From Tychonema sp. LEGE 07203 (GTDB taxonomy: Bacteria > Cyanobacteriota > Cyanobacteriia > Cyanobacteriales > Microcoleaceae): a stretch of DNA of 53,393 nucleotides. This document shows, in pieces, positions 10,154 to 19,175 of the stretch (its first letter is position 1; each line of letters starts with the position of its first letter). The stretch is from positions 1-53,393 of the forward strand of contig NZ_JADEXD010000018.1 of the NCBI RefSeq assembly GCF_015207285.1, in the 5' to 3' direction. Below the pieces are notes generated by a model, which saw nothing but the letters and a program-made list of their open reading frames with translations, had not been told where the DNA came from and searched no databases. The position numbers and the translations under genes were made by a program.

Positions 10154-10705
10154 AATTGTTATGCTGATTGGTAATTGAGATTTGCTAATTGGGATTTGTT
10201 AGTTAAAAATCCAAACTGATAGATCGTAACTCATATTTTGCCGCAGTTGCTCGTGCTAGCGGCATAGTTTTAATCGTAATTTATTAACGCAAAAATTATG
10301 ATTTCTTAACGAAATAATTATAATATTCAATGAATTTTGTGATTTAGGATACAGTTTAAGCTCGTCCCTAGGGATAAATCGGGGGAAGTTCGATCGCGCT
10401 TGGCAGTGGGTGGTTGGCAGTGGGTGGTTGGCAGTGGGTGGTTGTTAAAGAACTCCTTCCTGCTGACTGCTAACAACTGAGGTCCGATGGCGAGCGGCGC
10501 TTCCTCCCTCGGCGCTCAGCACACCCTACATAGCTATATATTCGTCACATCCTCTGACCCGATCCTAATTTCGTCAAATTTCCTCAAAGGTGCGGTATTC
10601 ACCACCTGCTGGACGGTTGCCACGAACATACACTACCTTGACGTTCTCATTCACAGTTTGTTACATTTGTTTACATAACGCAACATAAGTTAAGGAAAAA
10701 CAGCT
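10154..10705. other. 552-bp divergent intergenic region with a 14-bp tandem repeat
   Basis: It lies between the divergent treS and psb35-like genes. It holds three perfect tandem copies of TGGCAGTGGGTGGT (10401-10442). A weak promoter candidate for the downstream gene is TTGACG (10638-10643), 17 bp, TTACAT (10661-10666). A 63-codon open frame at 10487-10678 has no coding character. No RNA gene seen. Confidence 0.6.
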
Positions 10706-10933
10706 ATGACTATCGTAATCGCCCTTTTAATCGTCGGTTGGGTAGCAGCCTCAGTAATTGGCACTCAAGCATACTTCCTCGGCGAACAGTCAAAGCCCAT
10801 CCACGATCGCAACTGGAACGACGAATCTTTTGAACAACTGGCAAAAGCTGTGACTGGAACAGATATTGATTACAGCGTTCGCGTTCCGGCTTACAGCATG
10901 GATGCTTACGGCAGCCGCACGATGGGCAATTAG
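10706..10933 (+). CDS. Psb35-like photosystem II assembly protein
   Basis: A 75-residue protein with one N-terminal membrane helix (residues 3-22, IVIALLIVGWVAASVIGT) followed by the conserved-looking QAYFLGEQSKPIHDRNW and a short acidic/Ser-rich tail. It matches my memory of the cyanobacterial family now named Psb35 (Ssl2148 in Synechocystis), reported to stabilise the CP47 module and high-light-inducible proteins during photosystem II assembly in the thylakoid membrane. A ribosome site AAGGA sits 8-12 bp before the ATG. It is monocistronic, with a hairpin at 10981. The name rests on recall of the QAYFLGEQSKPIH signature, not on a search. Confidence 0.65.
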   Translation: MTIVIALLIVGWVAASVIGTQAYFLGEQSKPIHDRNWNDESFEQLAKAVTGTDIDYSVRVPAYSMDAYGSRTMGN

Positions 10934-10980
10934 TAATATTAAGTAGCAGGCTTGACTATTTTGAATAACAAGCTTTCTGA

Positions 10981-11016
10981 CCTGTTCCACAAGCAGATTA
11001 ATTTTTGTGGAACAGG
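10981..11016. terminator. 12-bp perfect hairpin, likely bidirectional terminator or repeat
   Basis: CCTGTTCCACAA and TTGTGGAACAGG form a perfect 12-bp stem with a 12-base loop, between the convergent psb35-like gene and the toxin gene. The same GGAACAGG core recurs at 11675, 32461 and 34637, so it belongs to a dispersed family. There is no long T run. Confidence 0.55.
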
Positions 11017-11026
11017 TAATAAATAA

Positions 11027-11398
11027 TTATCGAAGTGTAATCGGCAAAATTCTCACCCTAGAGCGCGTTTCATCCACAGAAATGAATGCCCCCGACTCAA
11101 TTTGTGCCTCAAATTGATGGAACACTTCCACAATCATACTCTCTATATTAGCAGGCAGCACGTCTTGAATACGTACTTGAATGACACTGGGAGCATCAGC
11201 TTGGGTTGCGGCCAGCAGTGCGCCAAAATCTAAATCATGAGTGAATACGGCATAGTCATTTACTCGCGCCCATTCCATAATAACACGATCTGTGGCACGA
11301 GGATCGCCGACAGTAGACCAATGAAGAGACTCTATTCCGTATTTAGTAAATACGATAGTCCATTCAGGTGACAGATTCATATCAATCAAAATTTTCAC
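11027..11398 (-). CDS. DUF5615 PIN-like toxin
   Basis: A 123-residue cytoplasmic protein with the PIN-like pattern of DUF5615: MKILIDMNLSPEW at the N-terminus (first acidic residue D6), then HWSTVGDPRATDRVIMEWA and YAVFTHDLDFGALLA with the central acidic residues. The family is taken to be the RNase toxin of type II toxin-antitoxin pairs. It is translationally coupled to the DUF433 gene by a 4-bp ATGA overlap at 11395-11398, the usual order antitoxin then toxin. Toxicity is inferred from family and context. Confidence 0.85.
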   Translation of the reverse strand: MKILIDMNLSPEWTIVFTKYGIESLHWSTVGDPRATDRVIMEWARVNDYAVFTHDLDFGALLAATQADAPSVIQVRIQDVLPANIESMIVEVFHQFEAQIESGAFISVDETRSRVRILPITLR

Positions 11399-11625
11399 GC
11401 TATTTTGAGAGGAATTTCTACTTCTTCAACTCGCCAGGCTGCATAAGCAAGCGCTTCATATATATCTGCTTCTTCCAGGTAGGGATAGGCCTGCAAAATG
11501 CTTGACGGTGAGTGTCCCGATGCCATCAGTCCGACTATCGTGCCAACAGTGACTCGCAAGCCGCGAATGCAGGGTTTTCCTCCCATTACTTCTGGATTCA
11601 GAGTGATTCTAGTTAGTTGTTTCAT
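11395..11625 (-). CDS. DUF433 antitoxin
   Basis: A 76-residue DUF433 protein. Its signature MGGKPCIRGLRVTVGTIV is followed by a small helix-turn-helix-like region (SPSSILQAYPYLEEADIYEAL). Such proteins are paired with DUF5615 toxins and are predicted to bind DNA and autoregulate. It is the first gene of the two-gene unit; no operator was recognised in the short upstream region, which is occupied by a GGAACAGGC hairpin. Confidence 0.87.
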   Translation of the reverse strand: MKQLTRITLNPEVMGGKPCIRGLRVTVGTIVGLMASGHSPSSILQAYPYLEEADIYEALAYAAWRVEEVEIPLKIA

Positions 11626-11674
11626 AATTTTAAACTACCAGGCTTTCTGGGAAACAAGAAGATTTATTTTTGGT

Positions 11675-11698
11675 GGAACAGGCTGTCCGGCCTGTTCC
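11675..11698. terminator. GGAACAGGC hairpin downstream of clpB
   Basis: GGAACAGGC (11675-11683) pairs with GCCTGTTCC (11690-11698) around a 6-base loop, 15 bp past the clpB stop. It could terminate clpB; it also belongs to the dispersed GGAACAGG family. Confidence 0.5.
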
Positions 11699-11712
11699 TA
11701 GCTGTTAGGTAA

Positions 11713-14649
11713 CTACAAACTTTTACCTACTAGCGCGGGGAGAGAGTCTTTTTTGCGAAACTGCAAACTGTTATTTTCGCAGTCGATCGCAATTGTATCG
11801 CCCTCCACAAACGCATTTTCCAGAATCTTGTTAGCCAGCGGGTTTTCCAACTCCCGCTGGATGGCGCGTTTCAAGGGACGAGCGCCGTAAACTGGATCGT
11901 AACCGACATCTGTGATGTGGTTTTTCGCCGCATCTGACAGTTCCAAAGTAATTTTTTGCTCCGCCAACAAACGCTCGATCCGCTTGACTTGGATGGTAAC
12001 GATTTGCCGCAGTTCCGTCTTGCTCAAAGTGTGGAACAAAATTGTTTCGTCAACCCGCTGAAGAAATTCGGGCCGGAAGTGCGATCGCAAAGCTGCCATC
12101 ACCCGTTTTAACATTTGTTCGTACTCTTGGTCTGTCTCCCGTTCTTGAGACGATAAATCTTCATTTTCAGTTTGGTCTTTTTCGATTTTGTCTGATGTAT
12201 CAACTCGCGAAGCTGATATTTCGACAGTACCGTCAGAATCAACTTTATAATCTGTCTTTTGACTTGACAAATCTTTTGTAGCCTGCTTGCGATTTCCCGA
12301 TTTTTTGACTGCTTTTTCCTTCTTAGCAAACACGTCTAAAATGTGATCGCTGCCGATATTGCTAGTCATCACAATTACGGTATTTTTAAAGTCAATCACT
12401 CGACCTTGAGAATCGGTAATTCTGCCGTCATCCAACACTTGCAGCAAAATGTTAAATATATCAGGGTGCGCCTTTTCCACTTCGTCAAATAGCACCACCG
12501 AATAAGGGCGTCTCCGCACTGCTTCCGAAAGTTGTCCGCCTTCATCGTAACCGACATATCCGGGGGGAGCTCCTACCAACCGGGAGACGTTTTGCTTCTC
12601 CATGTATTCCGACATATCGATGCGGACGATCGCATCATCGCTGTCAAACAAAAACTCAGCCAAGGCCCGCGCTAACTCAGTTTTTCCCACGCCTGTGGGG
12701 CCCATAAACAAGAAAGAACCGATCGGTCTACCGGGATCTTTCATACCAGCCCGCGCCCGCCGGATCGCCGCAGCAACCGCCGTTACAGCCTCCTCTTGAC
12801 CGATGACTTTTTTGTGTAAATGGCTTTCCAATTGCAGCAACTTTTGGCGTTCCGACTCTAACAATCGGTTAACCGGAATTCCCGTCCATTTCGCCACAAT
12901 TTCGGCAATATCGCCCTCAGTAACTTTTTCCCGCAGCAGGGAAGAACCTTGAGCTTGCTGTTTCAAAAGTTCGGCTTCCTTGGCTTCGCGATCGCGCACC
13001 GCCGTCTCAAGTTTACCGTATTTCAACTGCGCGGCCTTATTCAAATCGTAAGCTCTTTCTGCTTGTTCGATTTGCACTCGCAGTTGGTCTTCTTCTGCTT
13101 TCAATTTATTGATTGCATCCAACAACTGCTTTTCGCCCAACCACTGAGAGGACAATTTTTCCTGCTTGACTTTTAAGATGTCAATCTCTGTTTTGATGCG
13201 TTCGATCCGGGGGCTGATGGTGGGGCTGGGAGAACCTTTTCCCTCGCCTTCGATCGACAATTTTTCCATTTCCAACTGCATCACCCGGCGGTCGATCCCT
13301 TCCAATTCCACGGGTTTAGAAGTAATCTCCATTTTCAAGTGGGCGGCCGCTTCGTCTACGAGGTCGATCGCCTTGTCCGGCAAAAAGCGATCGGAAATAT
13401 AGCGAAAAGACAGAGTTGCAGCAGCAACCAGCGCCGAATCGGTAATTTTCACCCCGTGGTGGCGTTCGTAGCGGTCTTTCAATCCGCGCAAAATTGAAAC
13501 CGTATCTTCCACAGTCGGTTCGCCGACAAATACTTGTTGAAAGCGGCGTTCCAGTGCCGGATCTTTTTCAATATTCTTGCGGAATTCGTCGAGAGTTGTA
13601 GCGCCGATGCAGCGCAATTCGCCTCTAGCCAACATCGGTTTCAACAAATTTCCGGCATCCATTCCCGAACCGGAACTGCCGCCACCACCAGTCCCAACAA
13701 CGGTGTGCAATTCGTCAATAAATAGGACAATTTGCCCGTCGGAATCGATAACTTCTCGCAGGACAGATCGCAATCGTTCTTCAAATTCACCTCGGAATTT
13801 TGCCCCGGCAATTAAACTGCCCATGTCGAGGCTAAATAGCTGGCGGTTTTTCAAAGATTCGGGCACGTCGCCGTTAACAATTCTCTGGGCTAAACCTTCG
13901 GCGATCGCAGTTTTTCCGACTCCGGGATCGCCAATTAATACCGGATTGTTTTTTTGGCGGCGCGAAAGAACTTGGACGACGCGGCGAATTTCTTCGTCGC
14001 GGCCGATGACTGGATCGAGTTTTCCTGCTTTGGCGGCTTCGGTCAAATCGCGGCCGTATTTGCTGAGGGCATCGGAATTGGCTTCGCCATCTCTATCTGG
14101 GGCTTTAGGGCTGCGGAGGCTGGCTTTCCCGGTTTCGGAACTTTTTTCTGAGACTTTAGCGGCGGCGCGGACTGATTTGATTGCTTCTTCGAGTTTTGGT
14201 CGATCGATCGTCCCTGGGGCCGATTTGCGATCGTAACCGGGGCGGGCGGGGGGCCCATCGCCCCTAGTCAGCAATCGCCTACCAACTCGTTCATCTTCTA
14301 CTAAGCCAATTAATAAATGTTCAATGGCGATAAAATTATCTTGCCCAGTCTGTCTGGCAGACTCAGCAGCATCTAACATCACGTCTAAGCCGCGACCGAG
14401 GTATAGTTGGTCAGCGTTGGCAACTTTGGGCTGTCGTTTGGCAAAAGCTTCTAGCTGTTGGGCTAAGCGGGGGACATCGACTCCAGCTTGGCTGAGAATG
14501 CTGTTTCCCAACCCTTGCTGTTCAAAAAGGGCGATCGCTAAATGTTCAACCTCTAGCTGCTGATTGGCAAAGCGGCGGGCTACATCCTGGGATTTGACAA
14601 TCGCTTCCCAGGCTTCATCGGTAAATTTGCTAGGGTCTGTTGGCTGCAC
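11713..14649 (-). CDS. clpB: ATP-dependent disaggregase ClpB, with insertions
   Basis: An Hsp100 chaperone that threads aggregated proteins with DnaK help; cytoplasmic hexamer. The double Clp N-domain comes first, then AAA-1 with Walker A GDPGVGKT and Walker B VLFIDELH, a coiled-coil middle domain, AAA-2 with GPTGVGKT and [10 protein letters not shown], and the C-terminal D2 small domain. GTG 14649 is chosen over TTG 14664 because GAGGA lies 7 bp before it and it gives MQPTDPSKF, the normal ClpB start. The chain (~978 residues) is ~100 longer than usual. One extra, Gly/Pro-rich stretch after residue ~135 ([11 protein letters not shown]) is a translated GGGGCG...CGCCCC palindrome. A second, ~65 hydrophilic residues with DLSSQ twice, lies in AAA-2 between SNIGSDHIL and YEQMLKRV. 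No CIRCE element was seen upstream. Confidence 0.95.
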   Translation of the reverse strand: MQPTDPSKFTDEAWEAIVKSQDVARRFANQQLEVEHLAIALFEQQGLGNSILSQAGVDVPRLAQQLEAFAKRQPKVANADQLYLGRGLDVMLDAAESARQTGQDNFIAIEHLLIGLVEDERVGRRLLTRGDGPPARPGYDRKSAPGTIDRPKLEEAIKSVRAAAKVSEKSSETGKASLRSPKAPDRDGEANSDALSKYGRDLTEAAKAGKLDPVIGRDEEIRRVVQVLSRRQKNNPVLIGDPGVGKTAIAEGLAQRIVNGDVPESLKNRQLFSLDMGSLIAGAKFRGEFEERLRSVLREVIDSDGQIVLFIDELHTVVGTGGGGSSGSGMDAGNLLKPMLARGELRCIGATTLDEFRKNIEKDPALERRFQQVFVGEPTVEDTVSILRGLKDRYERHHGVKITDSALVAAATLSFRYISDRFLPDKAIDLVDEAAAHLKMEITSKPVELEGIDRRVMQLEMEKLSIEGEGKGSPSPTISPRIERIKTEIDILKVKQEKLSSQWLGEKQLLDAINKLKAEEDQLRVQIEQAERAYDLNKAAQLKYGKLETAVRDREAKEAELLKQQAQGSSLLREKVTEGDIAEIVAKWTGIPVNRLLESERQKLLQLESHLHKKVIGQEEAVTAVAAAIRRARAGMKDPGRPIGSFLFMGPTGVGKTELARALAEFLFDSDDAIVRIDMSEYMEKQNVSRLVGAPPGYVGYDEGGQLSEAVRRRPYSVVLFDEVEKAHPDIFNILLQVLDDGRITDSQGRVIDFKNTVIVMTSNIGSDHILDVFAKKEKAVKKSGNRKQATKDLSSQKTDYKVDSDGTVEISASRVDTSDKIEKDQTENEDLSSQERETDQEYEQMLKRVMAALRSHFRPEFLQRVDETILFHTLSKTELRQIVTIQVKRIERLLAEQKITLELSDAAKNHITDVGYDPVYGARPLKRAIQRELENPLANKILENAFVEGDTIAIDCENNSLQFRKKDSLPALVGKSL

Positions 14650-15010
14650 GTTGCTTCCTCGCAATCAAGGGGATTCCTGTGGTTATCCGTTAATATATCG
14701 TCTCACAACCATCATAATCTTTAAACACGATGTGAATCTATGAGTGCGGTTAATTCTGCCGAAGTTGCACAATAATTGAGTTCTTGCAAAAGCTTGCAGC
14801 CCGCAATCTAGGGCGATTTTTTGGACTCTGCGACCGCAGCGGGCGATCGAACTTATGAAAATACAGTAGTTCCCCATTCTCTCAACTACTCCAGAGACTC
14901 GCCATTCCCCTAGGTTTCTAGTGAGAACTTTAGTCCTTATTATTGCAGACTAAATTCCTCAACAAAAACCTTTTTATTGGTGTATTTAACATTAATAGAT
15001 TGCCCTAACG
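14650..15010. other. Intergenic region between clpB and the MBOAT gene
   Basis: Divergent 361-bp spacer. No CIRCE box (TTAGCACTC-N9-GAGTGCTAA) is visible. A fragment AGTGAGAACTTTAGTCC near 14921 is a relic of the element found whole at 45111-45170. Nothing else recognised. Confidence 0.5.
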
Positions 15011-16447
15011 TTGTTTGATTCCCTGAAATTTATGCTATTTCCCACTTACCAATTTTTAGTATTTTTCCTAATTATTTTTAGCATAATTATATCCTTAAAG
15101 TCCCAAGTCGGTTTATATAAAATCGTCTTGCTAATTTCCAGTTTATTATTTTATTCCTTTTGGAGCTTCGACTTTCTCTTGCTCCTCGTTTTAGGTACTG
15201 CCTACAATTATATCATTCTCCGGGCTGTCTGCAACGGAAAACACAAAAAACTTGCCTTAATTTCCGGCATAATTTTCAACATAGCCAACCTCGGCATCTT
15301 TAAATATTGCAACTTCTTCGTAACATCCTTATTTGAGGTACTCAACCAACTACAAATTCCCGCCAGCTTTCAAGTTTTGCAAATAATCGCCCCAGTCGGC
15401 GTATCCTTCTACACATTTAGAATGATTTCCCATTTAATCGACTGCTACCAACAAAAAATCCCCTGTCCTAAATTTGTAGACTACGCCACCTACATTACCT
15501 ACTTTCCCCAAATTGCCTCCGGGCCCATATCGCGGCCTCGCGAATTTTACACCCAGCTAAACTCACCCAAAAAATACGACTATCAAATCGAAGAAGTCAT
15601 CGTTTTAATTTTGTCTGGGCTGTTCAAAAAATATACTTTATCGAGCTTTTTGTTTAACTTCACCCAACTCCCATTCACAATTCCCCAGCAATACAGCAGC
15701 ATCGATTTAATCCTCGCGGCCATTTCCTATTCCTGTTTAATTTACGTAGATTTCAGCGGCTACTCGGATTTAGCTAACGGCATCTCGTGTTTGCTGGGTT
15801 TCAAACCCATTGCCAACTTTAATATGCCATACCGATCGCTCAGCTTGCAAGAATTTTGGAAAAGGTGGCACATCAGTCTTTCCGAGTGGCTGAGAGATTA
15901 CGTTTACTTCCCGTTAGGCGGCAATAAATACGGGAAATTAAGGAAGTACGTAAATTTACTGATAACAATGGCGATCGGCGGATTTTGGCACGGCGCAGGT
16001 TTAAACTTTATTGTCTGGGGAACAATTCACGGTTTAGGATTGATTGTCAACCATTTATGCAAAGATATCCCCCAAGCTATCCACCTAAAATTAGACTATT
16101 CCTTTCCCCGATTTGCTAAATTTTGCAGTTGGCTGCTAACATTTAGTTTTGTGACTTGTAGCTGGGTATTTTTCGGCACGCCCAACTGGGAAACTGCCAT
16201 GAATTTTTTTCAGGGAATTCTGAATTTTTCCGCTGCAACTTTTCAATTTAACTTTTGGCAATTGTATCTAGTAATTGCCGTCATTGCGGGAATCAATTTT
16301 TGGGGCGCTCGCATTTCCCAACTATTACAAACCGTATTCTCATTAAAAAACATTTTTTTTCGAGTTGTCTTAGTTTCGCTGTTCGTGTATGCTATTTTGA
16401 TGTTGGGGCCGAGTACCGTCCCGCCTTTTATATACTTTAATTTCTAA
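15011..16447 (+). CDS. MBOAT O-acyltransferase (AlgI/DltB-like)
   Basis: A multi-pass membrane enzyme that transfers acyl (often acetyl) groups across the membrane to extracytoplasmic polysaccharide. Of 478 residues, ten or so are hydrophobic spans. The conserved core is FWKRWHISLSEWLRDYVYFPLGG followed by GGFWHGAGLNFIVWGTIHG, which holds the invariant histidine (FWHG). The start may be TTG 15011 or, more like the family, ATG 15032 (MLFPTYQF). The next gene on the same strand is a GDSL/SGNH-type protein; such pairs (as AlgI with AlgJ/AlgX) act in polysaccharide O-acetylation. The repeat-filled 308-bp gap may weaken any operon link. Confidence 0.9.
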   Translation: MFDSLKFMLFPTYQFLVFFLIIFSIIISLKSQVGLYKIVLLISSLLFYSFWSFDFLLLLVLGTAYNYIILRAVCNGKHKKLALISGIIFNIANLGIFKYCNFFVTSLFEVLNQLQIPASFQVLQIIAPVGVSFYTFRMISHLIDCYQQKIPCPKFVDYATYITYFPQIASGPISRPREFYTQLNSPKKYDYQIEEVIVLILSGLFKKYTLSSFLFNFTQLPFTIPQQYSSIDLILAAISYSCLIYVDFSGYSDLANGISCLLGFKPIANFNMPYRSLSLQEFWKRWHISLSEWLRDYVYFPLGGNKYGKLRKYVNLLITMAIGGFWHGAGLNFIVWGTIHGLGLIVNHLCKDIPQAIHLKLDYSFPRFAKFCSWLLTFSFVTCSWVFFGTPNWETAMNFFQGILNFSAATFQFNFWQLYLVIAVIAGINFWGARISQLLQTVFSLKNIFFRVVLVSLFVYAILMLGPSTVPPFIYFNF

Positions 16448-16570
16448 GAAAGCAAATAAATCCACCTAATTAAACCTAAAATAGGGATCGCTAAAAAGAT
16501 TCCTGTATATCTCTTCTTCCCTTCTTCCTTCTTCCTGATGACGTTGGACGTTCGATCGGGGGGCGACAGC

Positions 16571-16754
16571 ACTAATAACTAATGACTAATAACTAACAAC
16601 TAACAACTAATGACTAACAACCAATAACTAACAACTAATAACTAACAACCAATAACTAATAACTTCTTCCCTCTTCCCTCTTCCTTCTTCCCTCTTCCCT
16701 CTTCCTTCTTCCTTCTTCCTTCTTCCTTCTTCCTTCTTCCTTCTTCCTTCTTCT
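16571..16754. repeat. Two heptamer repeat tracts directly before a start codon
   Basis: 16571-16662 is an AACTAAT/AACTAAC-type heptamer tract, and 16663-16754 a pure pyrimidine TTCTTCC/CTTCCCTC heptamer tract. The second ends one base before the ATG at 16756, so the gene has no purine-rich ribosome site. A copy of the same pyrimidine tract stands before the FTR1 gene (35843-35897). Confidence 0.9.
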
Positions 16755-16755
16755 T

Positions 16756-17742
16756 ATGAAAGATAGAGAAATTTTACTGATAGTTACTTCTGTAATTCTC
16801 ACCTTAATACTTTCCAACTTATCCTTGTTTCTCAAAAGCTTTGCTTCAACTCCTTTCGCAACTCCCGAAATCAAACAAGCAGCGCGGCAGATAGAAATAG
16901 ACAGTTTCAGGAAATCCGAACAAGATTTTTGGAGTAAAATCAAAGATATCAATTTCGAGAGCGTCCCCAAAAAACCAGAAACTTCTGCCGTCAAAACCGC
17001 CACAAAATCGGCACCTCCTCCCCCAAAACCTGCAAAAAAACCAACTCCAGCCAAACCCAAACTAACCGTACCTTATCGCAAATTTTTATTTATTGGAGAT
17101 TCCGTAATGTTTGACTTAGGAATTAAACTCCAGTACACTCTTAAGAAAAAATACAACATCGCTGATACAAAACTTGACTACAAAGTATCCACCGGATTAA
17201 ATCGCATAGATTATTATGACTGGTATGCCAGAACCAACCAGATGATCGAGGATTACCGCCCAGATGTAGTGATAGTTTTGTTCGGAGGAAATGACACTCA
17301 AGATATCACTGATTCTCAAGGAAAATACCGGGCTATCCTGACCCCAGAATGGCAAAAAACCTATCAAGAAAGAGTAGATAAATATGCCAAGTTACTTGGC
17401 TCGTCCTCCGTAAGAAAAGTGTATTGGGTAGGTCAATCGACATCTAACAAATCTTCGTATATCAAAGCTTTTCCTGTTATGAACAATATTTATAAAAATG
17501 CCAAAAAGACTTCACCCAAAATAGAATTTATTTCTACTTGGGAGGTTTTTGCACAATCTGGAAAGTTTGTGCCGGTAGTTGCTGACAAATCGGGGAAGCG
17601 AGGCTATGTAAAAATTAGTGACGGCGTGCATTTTACCTCCCACGGAGCTCAAATTGTCAGCGACGTAATCGTTGACAAAATGGTCGCCGACAAAATATTA
17701 AAATCTCCCCAACCTCCCAAATCTCCCAAAAAGAAACCCTAA
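16756..17742 (+). CDS. SGNH/GDSL-type hydrolase-like protein (DUF459-like)
   Basis: A 328-residue secreted or membrane-anchored protein with an N-terminal hydrophobic segment (residues 6-28) and a Lys/Pro/Ala-rich linker (~75-105). The SGNH domain follows, with block I FIGDSVMFDLG (nucleophile Ser), block III FGGNDTQD (Asn) and block V SDGVHFTSHGA (Asp and His). All four catalytic positions are present. The region after the signal resembles DUF459 proteins. Lying after the MBOAT gene, it probably acts with it in O-acetylation of a surface polysaccharide. The start codon directly follows a pyrimidine heptamer tract, without a Shine-Dalgarno site. The C-terminus is Lys/Pro-rich. Confidence 0.8.
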   Translation: MKDREILLIVTSVILTLILSNLSLFLKSFASTPFATPEIKQAARQIEIDSFRKSEQDFWSKIKDINFESVPKKPETSAVKTATKSAPPPPKPAKKPTPAKPKLTVPYRKFLFIGDSVMFDLGIKLQYTLKKKYNIADTKLDYKVSTGLNRIDYYDWYARTNQMIEDYRPDVVIVLFGGNDTQDITDSQGKYRAILTPEWQKTYQERVDKYAKLLGSSSVRKVYWVGQSTSNKSSYIKAFPVMNNIYKNAKKTSPKIEFISTWEVFAQSGKFVPVVADKSGKRGYVKISDGVHFTSHGAQIVSDVIVDKMVADKILKSPQPPKSPKKKP

Positions 17743-17751
17743 ATTGGCAGT

Positions 17752-18026
17752 CAGAAACCCGGTTTCTTGGACTATCGGTGGGGTTGAGAAACCGGGTTTC
17801 TTCACTCAACCTCGGTGAGGATGCCAGAATTATCGCAGAAACCCGGTTTCTTGGACTATCGGTGGGGTTGAGAAACCGGGTTTCTTCACTCAACCTTGGT
17901 GAAGATGCCAGAATTATCGCAGAAACCCGGTTTCTTGGACTATCGGTGGGGTTGAGAAACCGGGTTTCTTCACTCAACCTTGGTGAAGATGCCAGAATTA
18001 TCGCAGAAACCCGGTTTCTTGGACTA
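17752..18026. repeat. 84-bp tandem repeat, three copies plus a partial fourth
   Basis: Units begin at 17752, 17836, 17920 and 18004 (the last partial). Each unit contains AGAAACCCGGTTTCT and, about 25 bp later, its reverse complement AGAAACCGGGTTTCT, then a spacer ending in GCCAGAATTATCG. 84 is divisible by 3, and both strands stay open across the array, giving translated repeats that I do not accept as genes. The stop codon of glyoxalase I lies at the end of the array. The same inverted CCGGGTTT pair occurs singly at 23032, 38628, 39323 and 42330. Confidence 0.93.
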
Positions 18027-18419
18027 GGCGCATCGATTTTTTAGTTGGATTAATTCAACTTTATATCCATCTGGATCTTCCACAAAAGCAATAACAGTTG
18101 AACCGTGTTTCATCGGCCCGGGTTCGCGGCTGACTTTACCGCCGCGGGCTTTAATTTGTTCGCAAGTACCGTAAATGTCGTCAACGCCGATCGCAATATG
18201 ACCGTAAGCATCTCCTAAATTGTACTCTGTTACGCCCCAGTTGTAGGTTAATTCCAAAACCGTAGTGTCTGATTCGTCGCCGTAGCCCACAAAAGCCAGG
18301 GTAAATTTGCCATCAGGATAATCTTTTTGCCGCAGCAGTTTCATTCCCAACACTTCCGTGTAGAATTTGAGAGATTCTTCCAGGTTGGCGACTCGGAGCA
18401 TCGTGTGTAGTAGTTGCAT
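18024..18419 (-). CDS. gloA: Lactoylglutathione lyase (glyoxalase I)
   Basis: Converts the methylglyoxal-glutathione hemithioacetal to S-lactoylglutathione; cytoplasmic homodimer with Ni or Zn. At 131 residues it is of normal length. The four metal ligands are H5 (LLHTMLRV), E56 (VLELTYNWG), H74 (YGHIAIGV) and E122 (YKVELIQL). Its last residues (NRCA) and TAG stop border the 84-bp repeat array, so the array has replaced or closely abuts its natural 3' flank. Confidence 0.95.
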   Translation of the reverse strand: MQLLHTMLRVANLEESLKFYTEVLGMKLLRQKDYPDGKFTLAFVGYGDESDTTVLELTYNWGVTEYNLGDAYGHIAIGVDDIYGTCEQIKARGGKVSREPGPMKHGSTVIAFVEDPDGYKVELIQLKNRCA

Positions 18420-18506
18420 TTAGCTCACTCCAAATTTTTTAAGCTTCGATCAATTTTAGCGATTTATTGCGAAAAAAACTTGCGGGGCCAGCGTTGCATC
18501 GGATAT

Positions 18507-18617
18507 CTTGCACCAATCTCAATAAGCTTTTTCTGGGCGGGCTCTCCGGCCCACCCCACAAGAAAATTCATCTCTTGTGGAACGGGCCGGAGAGCCCGTT
18601 CTTGAGAATGGTGCAAG
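18507..18617. repeat. ~110-bp imperfect palindrome (MITE-like)
   Basis: Outer arms CTTGCACCA...TGGTGCAAG and inner arms GGGCTCTCCGGCCC...GGGCCGGAGAGCCC and CACAAGA...TCTTGTG form one long imperfect hairpin between the cupredoxin gene's stop and gloA. There is no coding capacity. It may act as a terminator for the cupredoxin transcript. Confidence 0.75.
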
Positions 18618-18646
18618 ATGTGAGTTGCATCGGACTTTTTTTTGAT

Positions 18647-19156
18647 TTACTTTTGTACTTCCACCACACCCCGAAACATATTCATGCCGCAAGTAAATAG
18701 GTATCGTCCGGGTTTTTCCGGGGTGAATTCAACAGCCGTTACCTGATTTAAAGGTAATTCTCGCACAATGTGAAAATCTGGTAACAACACTTTTTCAAGA
18801 CAACTATTCGGGTCACGCCTCAAGAAATTTAGCCGGACTAATTGACCGGCTTTCACAACTACACTAGCAGGCTCGTAACCCCCGTCTACAGTAATAGTCA
18901 ACTCTTGTATCCCCTGAATAGATTCAGCTTGCTGACCTTTTGTTTTACTGAACAAAAACCACCACAACTCCAAACCAATTAATGTCAAACCACCGAGGGT
19001 GACACCAACTTTTAAACCTAGCGGCTGTTCGATGCTGCGAAATTGAGTGGTTGAATTAGAAGCAGCGACGGGTTCGGCAGCTTGAACTCCCGATGCTATT
19101 CCGATCGCAATTCCTAAACTCGCGAGAGTTCCCCACATTTGACGGCGGTGCAACAT
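18647..19156 (-). CDS. Membrane-anchored cupredoxin-domain protein
   Basis: Predicted periplasmic copper-binding protein of 170 residues: an N-terminal signal or anchor (residues 8-27), a second hydrophobic segment (VGVTLGGLTLIGLELWWFLF, ~50-70), then a cupredoxin-like beta domain. Candidate copper ligands are CLEKVLLPDFH (Cys, His) and TCGMNMFRG (Cys, Met). It resembles the EfeO-type/plastocyanin-like small cupredoxins often encoded after copper ATPases. ATG 19156 starts 19 bp after the copA stop; a longer frame reaches 19258 inside copA but has no good start. It is almost certainly co-transcribed with copA and may deliver or receive the exported Cu+. Confidence 0.82.
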   Translation of the reverse strand: MLHRRQMWGTLASLGIAIGIASGVQAAEPVAASNSTTQFRSIEQPLGLKVGVTLGGLTLIGLELWWFLFSKTKGQQAESIQGIQELTITVDGGYEPASVVVKAGQLVRLNFLRRDPNSCLEKVLLPDFHIVRELPLNQVTAVEFTPEKPGRYLFTCGMNMFRGVVEVQK

Positions 19157-19175
19157 TTTTCTAATTACTCCTAAT

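Noticed and set aside
10487-10678. 63-codon frame before the psb35-like gene
   Set aside because: No ribosome site, no recognisable sequence, and it contains dispersed GGCGCTCAGCAC-type sequence.
13577-14236. 219-codon frame on the plus strand
   Set aside because: Antisense to clpB; composition reflects the opposite-strand codons.
14650-15010. CIRCE element expected before a heat-shock gene
   Set aside because: No TTAGCACTC-N9-GAGTGCTAA or close variant is visible here or before htpG.
17752-18026. Possible CRISPR array or repeat-protein gene in the 84-bp array
   Set aside because: There are no variable spacers; the whole unit repeats. The two open frames on opposite strands only mirror the repeat and have no start signals or family.
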